From Nostoc sp. UCD121 (lineage in GTDB: Bacteria; Cyanobacteriota; Cyanobacteriia; Cyanobacteriales; Nostocaceae), in assembly GCF_014222285.1 (NCBI RefSeq), contig NZ_JACKZS010000008.1, positions 1-64,000 of the forward strand: a DNA stretch of 64,000 nucleotides. Reading direction: 5' to 3'. The stretch's first letter is position 1; each line of letters begins with the position of its first letter. Positions 1 through 7,094 of the stretch are shown here, piece after piece. The notes beneath the pieces were generated by a model that was not told the DNA's origin, did no database searches, and saw nothing but the letters and a program-made list of their open reading frames with translations. Position numbers and translations under genes: made by a program.

Positions 1-151
1 GGATAAGTTTATAAACATAAACTTAATAATTCTTTGTATTAATTATCTAAGAAGATAACTTAATAAAAAAATAAACATTACTGAGACTGCATAATTTTAT
101 ACTGGTCAGCAGAAGAGTAAAAACATTTGGTTGCAAAAAGCGAGTGAAGCT

Positions 152-1273
152 ATGACACTAGGCTTTTATGTACAAAAACTGGAGAATGGCTCGAATTATT
201 TGAATTCCTCAGATATTCAGAGCTATTGTCAGTTAGAGTCTGAACAGTTAACTAGTCAATATCCAATTTTTTTCGCTCGGATTGTCTATCATGATTACTT
301 GCTGAAAAATCATCAGGAAGTTATAAATTATGGTCAAGACCAAGCTCCTTTTTCCCATAAAACTTTAGCTTATTTGCGCTCTGAAGCATGGCTGACAGAT
401 TTTCCGCCTGCTTTTACTTTGCATGAATTTAAACTGAATGATTTTTCATCCATTTCTTACATTTGCCCTATAGGATATAAAAATCAAAAGCCTGAATACA
501 TTCAAATCATTACTCATAAACCTCTGTCAGAGAGCTTGCAATTATATGTAAAACGCTCTGCTATGCTGCTGAGTAAGTATGCAGATATTTACTTGGGCTA
601 TGGAAGACAAAAAACTGAAATTCAACTCCTGGAAGATATCTTGCATCGAATAGGCCATCAATTGCGTAACTCTCTAGGGCTTATAGGATTGTATGCACAT
701 AACTTATGCTTAGGTTTAGAAGATAGTCCTTGGCAAGAGCAAGCAACAATCATTGGCGAAAGTATACAAGATTTGGATACTAATTTAAATGAGCTTATTG
801 ATTGTGGACAAAGTATAAAACTAAGGGTAAAATCTCAAGATTTAAGAAGTTTAGTTGTTGAAAGCATCAAAAATTTACAACCTCTAATTAATCAGAAACA
901 ACTTAAAATATTGATTCCAGATACATCGACCATACTGAAGATAGACAAATTACAAATGAAACAAGTAATTGATAATATCCTCAGTAATGCCGTCCATTTC
1001 AGTCCTAACTCAGGAACTATTACCTGTAGCTGGCAAGTTTTTCAAGATGAAGTTTTAATTAAAATTTCAGATCAAGGGCCAGGATTATCACAAGAAGATT
1101 TACAAAAAGTATTTACCCCGTTTTATTCCCGGCGTAGAGGAGGTACAGGACTAGGCTTAACGATTGCTAAGAAAATTATTTTGGATCATCAAGGAAGTAT
1201 CTGGGCACAAGCTTCATCAGAAAGTGGAGCGCAATTTTCTGTAATTTTGCCTCGACCAAGGAGCGGGAATTAA
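152..1273 (+). CDS. Sensor histidine kinase
   Basis: Cytoplasmic-type two-component histidine kinase. The C-terminal half has an H-box (ILHRIGHQLRNS, His about residue 170), an N-box (NILSNAVHFSPNSG), a G1 box (DQGPGLS) and a G2 box (GGTGLGLTIAKKI), so HisKA and HATPase_c domains are complete. The N-terminal 160 residues match no sensor domain I can name and contain no membrane segment. ATG at 152 is preferred; an in-frame TTG at 131 would add seven residues, and neither has a good ribosome-binding site. A NarL-type regulator follows 54 bp downstream and is the obvious phosphorelay partner. The signal sensed is unknown. Confidence 0.9.
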   Translation: MTLGFYVQKLENGSNYLNSSDIQSYCQLESEQLTSQYPIFFARIVYHDYLLKNHQEVINYGQDQAPFSHKTLAYLRSEAWLTDFPPAFTLHEFKLNDFSSISYICPIGYKNQKPEYIQIITHKPLSESLQLYVKRSAMLLSKYADIYLGYGRQKTEIQLLEDILHRIGHQLRNSLGLIGLYAHNLCLGLEDSPWQEQATIIGESIQDLDTNLNELIDCGQSIKLRVKSQDLRSLVVESIKNLQPLINQKQLKILIPDTSTILKIDKLQMKQVIDNILSNAVHFSPNSGTITCSWQVFQDEVLIKISDQGPGLSQEDLQKVFTPFYSRRRGGTGLGLTIAKKIILDHQGSIWAQASSESGAQFSVILPRPRSGN

Positions 1274-1327
1274 TTCGCAATTAGTAATGATGCTCCTACG
1301 TAGGTAACGTAATTTGTAATTAAAAAG

Positions 1328-2008
1328 ATGGCTAATGATAGTAAGAAACTTTCGGTTTTGCTGGTAGATGATGAAGAACGCTTCCGCCAAGGATTACGTA
1401 CTCTCCTGAATTTTTATAGTATTAATTCTGCATTACCTGTCGAAGTTATCGGTGATGCAGATTCTGTGGAGCAGGTTTTAAAGTTTACAGCCCAGAAGTC
1501 TCCAGATTTAATTTTGCTGGATATGCAATTGAAGGGATGTGATGGGATTACAGTTCTGGCACGTCTTAAGGAAACTGCTTACACTGGGAAGGTTTTAGTG
1601 CTGTCGGCTCATCAAGAAGACGATTGGATTTTTAGAGCAATGCAGGCAGGAGCCGCCGGTTATGTGTTTAAAAATCGTGTGGCAACACAATTGTGTGAGG
1701 CGATTGAGACTGTTACAAGATCGGAAATTTATCTACCTTCAGAAGTTGCTAGTCGATTTTTCCGGTTTTTTCAGGCTTATTCAGACTCTTGCCTGAAAGC
1801 GTGTCATGAGGTGCATTTAACCGAAAGAGAGCAAGAAGTTTTATACTGGTTAACTCAAGGTGCTTCTAATGAAGAAATCGCTAAACATTTATATGTAACA
1901 GTTGCTACTGTTAAGGCGCATCTCACCAGTATTTTTGAAAAATTGAAGGTTACTAGTCGGACTCAAGCTATTGTAGCTGCCCTCAAGTTAGGATTAGTTC
2001 ACGCTTGA
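1328..2008 (+). CDS. NarL/FixJ-family response regulator
   Basis: DNA-binding response regulator. The N-terminal receiver domain has the acidic pair (VDDEER), the phosphoacceptor Asp in LILLDMQ, a Ser switch (VLSAHQ) and the conserved Lys in YVFKN. A LuxR-type helix-turn-helix sits at the C-terminus (LTEREQEVLYWLTQGASNEE, then TVKAHLTSIFEKL). At 226 residues it has the usual family length. It lies just downstream of the histidine kinase on the same strand and probably takes its phosphate. Target promoters cannot be read from the sequence. Confidence 0.93.
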   Translation: MANDSKKLSVLLVDDEERFRQGLRTLLNFYSINSALPVEVIGDADSVEQVLKFTAQKSPDLILLDMQLKGCDGITVLARLKETAYTGKVLVLSAHQEDDWIFRAMQAGAAGYVFKNRVATQLCEAIETVTRSEIYLPSEVASRFFRFFQAYSDSCLKACHEVHLTEREQEVLYWLTQGASNEEIAKHLYVTVATVKAHLTSIFEKLKVTSRTQAIVAALKLGLVHA

Positions 2009-2051
2009 GCGCGACGAGAGTAATCGGCGCAATTCACGAAACTTTTTGCTT

Positions 2052-4196
2052 ATGCCTTCATTTGAATCTTTTTATCAAGAATACCCCTGCTCGTATAATT
2101 CTCCCTTAAGTTGCGATCGCCCTTTCCAAACCGCGCAGCAAATCAAGGGGGCAAAGTTTTGCTTGGAATGTGGTTTTCCAGCAACTTTACCACAGCAGGC
2201 TGAGATTAAAGGAAGTCAGGGAACTTATCAAATAGCTAGTTTTATTGGTGTACGGGGTTTAGGCCGCTTATACTCAGGTGTTCAACTTAAAGATAAACAG
2301 CCTGTCATCATCAAAGAATACCTACTACCCAATCGTTGTTTTAATGAAAGCGAGACTCTGAAACGAAAAGAGACTTTCAAACGGGTGGGTGGGGTAAGTT
2401 TAGCCGATAGTCGAATTCAAAACTTCCGTCTTGTAGAAACTAAAGAAGCGATCGCAGATGAAAAAGGAGAACGCTGCTATCTGATCACTCAAGGAATCGA
2501 ATCATCCCAAACTTTAGGGAAATATCTCATAGAAAAGGGAGCGATGACATCTATTGATGTGCGGGAAGTATTAAATCAAAGTTTACAAACTCTCCAGTTT
2601 CTCCACACCCAAAAACTGCGTTTTCCCTCAAATCAAGTACAACTGGGTATAACTCACGGCAATATCAGTTTAGATAGTACTTTAATTAAACTAGAAAATA
2701 ATCAAAAATTCTCTATATACTTTTGTGATTTAGCGACCTGGGAAAACTTATTTATTCCACCTATTATTCCTCAACCCGCGCCCGCCAGACCTGAGCAAGA
2801 TTTAGAATCATTAGGATTGCTAGCCTTTTATCTATGGGCAGGACGGACAACTAATTTTTTATCCAACCAGCCTCTTGACCCTAGAGATAATCAACAATGG
2901 CCGGATACCGATAGCCATTTAAAGCAGTTTATTTATCGCCTCATTGGTCTAGAAACTCCTTTCGAAAATGCGGAAACGGCTCGTCAATCACTGCTGCAAC
3001 TTCCCAAAGAAGATCGTGGTAAAAGTTCAGTGCCATCGCCAGGTTCTCAAGTAATAGAAAAGCGTTTACCAATGCCTTTAATCCTGATAGTAATTCTAGC
3101 TTTATTACTACTCGGCGGAGGAATTTTGTATTGGTTTTTGGGCAAGAAAACAGATAGTCCTAATCAATATATATTATGGTCTAGACTTGTGCGAAATTTC
3201 TCCGAAGTCCCCAATGTTCCTGCCGGACAATTTACTTACACAGGCGAAAAAAACAGTACATGGAGTTATATTTTAACACAATCAGTAGAAAATAGTCGTT
3301 TAGGAGAGTTATTGACCAGACCAAAGCCAGATGCAACAGCAACATTTAACTATGAGCCTGTTTTGTCAGCAAACGTCAAGAATCTGATTAAAAGTATCGA
3401 AGAAGTTGAAACAAACAAAAAGGATTTTGCAATTACTAGTTTGGTAGAGAACATCACAGATAAACTTTCTAAAAAACAAGTTGCTTATGATGGATTAATT
3501 GTTTTTGTAGCATTTAATAAGAGAGACTCAAATCTTGCTAATGCTCTTGGAGGGCAAATAAGTCTTGAGCAATTGCGTCAAATTTACATAGGTAAAATTA
3601 CCAATTGGCAACAAATTAGTCCTAAGCTTCCAAATCTACCCGTGAAACCTTTTGCCCCAACAGAACCGGAGGCAATCAGTAAATTTAAAGAAATAGTTCT
3701 CAAAAATGTCCCTCAAGACGAAGCTTTATTTGAAGACACTGTCAAAAATACGAAAATTGATACAACAAAAACCCAGAACCAGATACGCAGCGAGACTTTA
3801 GAAGGGCGAACCACTGGTATTATCAGTTTTGGCATTATCAGTAAAACTTGGAAACAGTGTACTGGTTATCCGCTAGCGATCGCAGATGGCAAAAAATCAG
3901 CGATTCAACCTCTGTTTCAACGGCGCGATCGCCGCTCAATTAATCCCTCAGATGACTTGTGTCAACATGATGATTATTATGTTGATGTCACAACATTCCA
4001 AAGCTACCCCTTGGGATACCCTATTTTTGTAGTGTACCCTAAAGACACCAGTCGCCTGCCTGGTGGTTCTACATTTGCCCAGATGCTAACCACTCGTCAG
4101 GGTCAGTGTTTACTTAGTAAAGTAGGTCTCGTAGCTTTACAACCTATGCCTGATGATATAAATTCCTATGCCTGCAAATCGGTGCCCCAATCCTAG
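2052..4196 (+). CDS. Kinase-like / phosphate-binding-protein-like membrane fusion
   Basis: Three-part protein. Residues 1-55 hold a short Cys pattern (including CLECG) like cyanobacterial zinc-ribbon kinases. Residues about 60-310 resemble a Ser/Thr kinase: the ATP-site Lys is plausible (VIIKEYLLP), but the catalytic loop reads THGNISLDST, so the usual HRD Asp, Lys and Asn are replaced, and DFG is DLA; it is probably a pseudokinase. One membrane segment follows (about 339-363). The last 340 residues resemble a PstS-type substrate-binding protein, with LEQLRQIYIGKITNW as the clearest motif; this part would face the periplasm. ATG 2052 is chosen over an upstream TTG. The 3' end overlaps the FHA gene by 29 bp. 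Confidence 0.8.
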   Translation: MPSFESFYQEYPCSYNSPLSCDRPFQTAQQIKGAKFCLECGFPATLPQQAEIKGSQGTYQIASFIGVRGLGRLYSGVQLKDKQPVIIKEYLLPNRCFNESETLKRKETFKRVGGVSLADSRIQNFRLVETKEAIADEKGERCYLITQGIESSQTLGKYLIEKGAMTSIDVREVLNQSLQTLQFLHTQKLRFPSNQVQLGITHGNISLDSTLIKLENNQKFSIYFCDLATWENLFIPPIIPQPAPARPEQDLESLGLLAFYLWAGRTTNFLSNQPLDPRDNQQWPDTDSHLKQFIYRLIGLETPFENAETARQSLLQLPKEDRGKSSVPSPGSQVIEKRLPMPLILIVILALLLLGGGILYWFLGKKTDSPNQYILWSRLVRNFSEVPNVPAGQFTYTGEKNSTWSYILTQSVENSRLGELLTRPKPDATATFNYEPVLSANVKNLIKSIEEVETNKKDFAITSLVENITDKLSKKQVAYDGLIVFVAFNKRDSNLANALGGQISLEQLRQIYIGKITNWQQISPKLPNLPVKPFAPTEPEAISKFKEIVLKNVPQDEALFEDTVKNTKIDTTKTQNQIRSETLEGRTTGIISFGIISKTWKQCTGYPLAIADGKKSAIQPLFQRRDRRSINPSDDLCQHDDYYVDVTTFQSYPLGYPIFVVYPKDTSRLPGGSTFAQMLTTRQGQCLLSKVGLVALQPMPDDINSYACKSVPQS

Positions 4197-4827
4197 TTGC
4201 GAATATTTTAACCGCGCCCTGCCTAACAATGCTAAGGTTTGTCCCTGGTGTTCCACTCCTGTGGGTAATGTAGTTTCCCCGACACCACAACTGCCTAGTC
4301 AACAAGCGCCTAGTCAACCACCGCCTATTCAGCAACAACCTAGTCAACCACCACCTGCTCAGTATCAACGGCCGCCTACAGAGCAACCTAATTACCAACC
4401 TCCCCAACAGCCTCCCGTTGATTATTCAACAGTCTATCAGCCACGAGTTTCTTATCAACCAACACCGCCTGCTTATGTCCCTCCGCCTCAAAGAGCGCCA
4501 GCCTTAAAGCTGATTCATACTACCGGCAGAGAATTTCACCTCGTTGGAGAAGGAGGTTATATTGGTCGCCGCAGTCAAAGTCCAGGAATAGCGCCGCCAG
4601 AAATTGATTTGACCGGCATCCCCAGTGAGGGAATAGTCTCTCGTCGTCATGCGCGAGTCGATTGGGACTGGTCGCAAAATGCATACATGATTGTTGACAT
4701 GAGTACAAATGGTATTTATTTAAACAACAATCCTCTCACTCCTGGTATGCAATATCGCCTGCTTAATGGCGATGTATTGCGGTTTGGTCAGGATAATCTA
4801 GTTAATTTTACGGTGTATGTGGTGTAG
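4168..4827 (+). CDS. Zinc-ribbon and FHA domain protein
   Basis: Phosphothreonine-binding adaptor. The N-terminus has two Cys pairs (CPNPSC and CPWC), a zinc-ribbon pattern. A Pro/Gln-rich linker of about 80 residues follows, then a C-terminal FHA domain (about 120-219) with the conserved elements GGYIGRRSQS, SRRHARV and STNGIYLN. FHA domains bind phosphothreonine peptides made by Ser/Thr kinases. The gene begins inside the last 29 bases of the kinase-like/PBP gene, which suggests translational coupling and joint function. Confidence 0.9.
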   Translation: MPANRCPNPSCEYFNRALPNNAKVCPWCSTPVGNVVSPTPQLPSQQAPSQPPPIQQQPSQPPPAQYQRPPTEQPNYQPPQQPPVDYSTVYQPRVSYQPTPPAYVPPPQRAPALKLIHTTGREFHLVGEGGYIGRRSQSPGIAPPEIDLTGIPSEGIVSRRHARVDWDWSQNAYMIVDMSTNGIYLNNNPLTPGMQYRLLNGDVLRFGQDNLVNFTVYVV

Positions 4828-4878
4828 TAAAACTTTTGGCTAATGCACTAGGGTTGCAAAAAGCTGTCAAATTTTATG

Positions 4879-4902
4879 GGGTAGTTGATTGATCAACTAC
4901 CC
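4879..4902. terminator. Stem-loop after the FHA gene
   Basis: Perfect 10-bp inverted repeat GGGTAGTTGA / TCAACTACCC with a four-base loop, 52 bp after the FHA stop codon. The following bases (TTCGATTTT) are only moderately T-rich, so intrinsic termination is plausible, not certain. Confidence 0.5.
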
Positions 4903-4973
4903 TTCGATTTTGGCCAGAGTCACCATAAAATTGGAAGATGCGAAAATCGCACTTGATCAACCTTCAAATTTGA

Positions 4974-5042
4974 GCGATCGCATTTTGAGTCAGAATGGAG
5001 AACGCGATCGCACTAAATTAATTTTCATACACGAGCGATCGC
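4974..5042. repeat. HIP1-rich spacer, left
   Basis: Three HIP1 octamers GCGATCGC start at 4974, 5004 and 5035, about 30 bp apart, and degenerate copies (ATCGCACT) flank them. An open frame across this stretch (4889-5173) is made of the repeat and looks non-coding. The rest of the 4828-5078 spacer shows only the stem-loop. Confidence 0.75.
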
Positions 5043-5078
5043 ACTTTGCGGATATCTTAAGAGATCGCACTACGCACT

Positions 5079-5480
5079 CTAAATCATTAACAAAGTTGCT
5101 AATCCTGGATATTGACGGAAAAACCCATCAATGCTGGCTAATTTCGCTTGATATTCAATGGCTGTGGCGATAATAATTCTGTCAAAAGGATCTCGATGAA
5201 TGGGTGATAAATTAACAGCACTTGACGCGATCGCCGGAGTCAAGGGTAAAAGAGAGATTCCCGAAGGTTCTAAGGCTTCCTGAAACCATTGATTCACCGG
5301 ACTTGGTAATAATAAACGTCCTCTTTGTTGGGCTAAAGCTACTTCATAACAAGATACTGGCGAAATTCGAACCTGATTGGCTGTTTCTATTATTTCTAAC
5401 CATGAAGTTGGAAATTGATCTAATTCTCGATTAATATACCAAATCCAGATATGAGTATCTAGGATAATTATTTCAGACAT
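5079..5480 (-). CDS. PIN-domain toxin (VapC-like)
   Basis: Probable toxin RNase of a type II toxin-antitoxin pair. Conserved PIN acids are visible: LDTHIWIW near the N-terminus (first Asp), an internal Glu in CYEVALAQ, and RDPFDRIIIATA (paired Asp near residue 100), with a final Asp in SIDGFF. Length fits the family (about 130 residues). The start is set at the ATG (5480), two codons after an in-frame TTG. It overlaps the 3' end of its antitoxin gene by 13 bp, the usual coupled layout. Confidence 0.88.
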   Translation of the reverse strand: MSEIIILDTHIWIWYINRELDQFPTSWLEIIETANQVRISPVSCYEVALAQQRGRLLLPSPVNQWFQEALEPSGISLLPLTPAIASSAVNLSPIHRDPFDRIIIATAIEYQAKLASIDGFFRQYPGLATLLMI

Positions 5481-5686
5481 TCCCAATCTTGGTCATTAAC
5501 AAGTGGATTTACCAAGTCTCCTAATGTTTTTCCCTTACCAGCAATCAAGGGTGAAGGTTGACGGCGTTTTTGGGGTTGGGGTGGGATCTCTTCTAGAATT
5601 GAGATCATAATTCGAGCGGACTTAATAGGAGGTTTTTCGGTTAACCACGTTATTTGACCATTTTCATAAAGGGCTTCGTATTGCAT
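5468..5686 (-). CDS. Antitoxin of the PIN-toxin pair
   Basis: Small 72-residue protein upstream of and overlapping the PIN toxin. It starts MQYEALYENGQITWL, typical of short antitoxins paired with cyanobacterial PIN toxins, has a basic proline-rich middle (PPQPQKRRQPSP) and an acidic C-terminus. It should bind and neutralise the toxin and repress the operon. The antitoxin call rests mainly on gene position. Confidence 0.75.
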   Translation of the reverse strand: MQYEALYENGQITWLTEKPPIKSARIMISILEEIPPQPQKRRQPSPLIAGKGKTLGDLVNPLVNDQDWECLK

Positions 5687-5766
5687 AGGTTGAGTGATTG
5701 ATCAATCTTTGCAATATTATAACGGTGATTTGTTAGGTTTCATTCCCCAACCCAAGCGACAAGAAC

Positions 5767-5878
5767 GCGATCGCACTTCGTTAACTTACCCTACAAGATC
5801 GGGCGATCGCACTCATCAAGCAATTCACTCAAAGTCTAAATAGCAATCGCACCCTCGTCAATTTACACGAGCGATCGC
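5767..5878. repeat. HIP1-rich spacer, right
   Basis: HIP1 octamers at 5767, 5803 and 5871 in the spacer between the antitoxin promoter side and xisH. A further GC-rich stretch at about 5917-5940 (GGGCTGCGCCTACGCA) resembles a dispersed Nostoc repeat also seen at 43928. No gene is supported in 5687-5972. Confidence 0.7.
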
Positions 5879-5972
5879 AAGACTATTAAGACAGTCACTA
5901 CAAGAGCAGGTGATACCTGCGGCGGGCTGCGCCTACGCACTAAAATGTTAAGTAAATCAGAAAAGGTTAACG

Positions 5973-6389
5973 ATGGCAGCTAAAGATAAATTTCATACTG
6001 TGGTTAGAATTGCTTTAGAAAAGGAGCAGTGGAAGATAACCGATGATCCTCTGCGACTAGAAGTTGGCGGAACTAAGTTTGAAATAGATTTAGGTGCAGA
6101 GCAACTGTTAGCGGCAGAGCGAGGTGAACAAAAAATTGCAGTTGAGATTAAAACGTTCCTGAGTGATTCACCACTAACAGATTATCATGCTGCGTTAGGA
6201 CAGTTTTTGAATTATCGGCTTGCCTTAGAAATCAGTGATCCAACTCGCATTCTCTATTTGGCAGTGCCTATAGGTGTTTATGAAGCTTTTTTCAAGCGGG
6301 AATTTGCCCAAATATCTGTAGAGAGATATCAGATTAAACAAATTATTTATGACCCAATTCAAGAGGTAATTGTACAATGGATACCCTAG
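5973..6389 (+). CDS. xisH: XisH family protein
   Basis: XisH proteins were first described as controlling factors for excision of the fdxN element in heterocysts of Anabaena, and many cyanobacteria carry several copies with no linked element. The 138-residue length and sequence fit the family. FEIDLGAEQLLAAE followed by IAVEIKTF resembles the D...ExK core of PD-(D/E)xK nucleases, which suggests nuclease ancestry. The start ATG has an AAGG sequence 7 bp upstream. The gene overlaps xisI by 13 bp. No fdxN element is visible here, so a role as a nuclease/partner pair is as likely as excision control. Confidence 0.9.
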   Translation: MAAKDKFHTVVRIALEKEQWKITDDPLRLEVGGTKFEIDLGAEQLLAAERGEQKIAVEIKTFLSDSPLTDYHAALGQFLNYRLALEISDPTRILYLAVPIGVYEAFFKREFAQISVERYQIKQIIYDPIQEVIVQWIP

Positions 6390-6712
6390 AATCTTATCGC
6401 CATATCATTCAGTCGTTGTTGACGGCTTATGCTGCTATCCCTATCGCAAATGGTCAGATTGATTGTTACACTGTTTTTGATACAAAACAAGACCATTACA
6501 TGGTTATCAATGTGGGATGGGATGGTCATCGGCGAGTCTATGGTTGTGTTTTACATTTGGATATTAAACAGGGAAAAATTTCGATTGAGCAGAATATGAC
6601 GGAAATGAGAGTGGCTCAAGAACTTGTAGAGAGAGGAGTTCCAAAAGATGATATTGTTCTAGGATTTCAATCTCCTGAAATGCGGGAATATACGGGCTAT
6701 GGAGTTTTTTAA
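6377..6712 (+). CDS. xisI: XisI family protein
   Basis: Partner of XisH, 111 residues, family-typical from MDTLESYRHIIQSLL to the end (GFQSPEMREYTGYG). Established knowledge: xisI occurs almost always immediately downstream of xisH and was implicated in fdxN element excision. Its biochemical role is not settled; the overlap with xisH and small size would also suit an inhibitor of XisH. Confidence 0.92.
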   Translation: MDTLESYRHIIQSLLTAYAAIPIANGQIDCYTVFDTKQDHYMVINVGWDGHRRVYGCVLHLDIKQGKISIEQNMTEMRVAQELVERGVPKDDIVLGFQSPEMREYTGYGVF

Positions 6713-6783
6713 CGACAATATTGCGATCGCACGCACGTTTTCGCACTCTACAAGTTCAGGCGATCGCACTATTTTCAAGGGAG

Positions 6784-7047
6784 TTAAGCTCTACCCGTCG
6801 AGGGAATTTCGTAGGGTAGAGGTGGTCTGACATGGCTCAAGTGCTGCCTTGCGGACGCTCTAAACTCTTGATAATTTTGCCGTGCTTGATTCAGGCTGAC
6901 TTCGTTAGCTCCCCCAGTGAAGTCTGGATCTTCAAATTGAACGTTGTCATTCTCCCAGAAGCATACTGGGCATATCTCAAACGTGCCTACGCCTTCTTCC
7001 TTAAGTGTTCGATTACCGCAACATGGACATTCATATTTCATTTCCAT
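6784..7047 (-). CDS. CPCC-family small protein, candidate immunity protein
   Basis: About 87 residues with a CPCCG motif near the N-terminus and CPVCFWE about 20 residues later, the Cys_rich_CPCC (PF14206-type) pattern and a likely zinc site. The start is the ATG at 7047, preceded by AGAGAGG; an upstream TTG at 7065 overlaps that ribosome-binding site and is unlikely. It lies 47 bp downstream of the DUF4157/toxin-like gene on the same strand, the place where immunity genes of polymorphic toxins sit. Its molecular function is unknown; immunity is inferred from position only. Confidence 0.75.
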   Translation of the reverse strand: MEMKYECPCCGNRTLKEEGVGTFEICPVCFWENDNVQFEDPDFTGGANEVSLNQARQNYQEFRASARQHLSHVRPPLPYEIPSTGRA

Positions 7048-7094
7048 AATATTCCTCTCTTTCAATCGCTTTTTGTGTCTTTTTATAATTCTGT

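Noticed and set aside
4889-5173. 94-codon open frame on the plus strand
   Set aside because: Composed of HIP1 repeats and the antisense of the PIN gene; no ribosome-binding site or family features.
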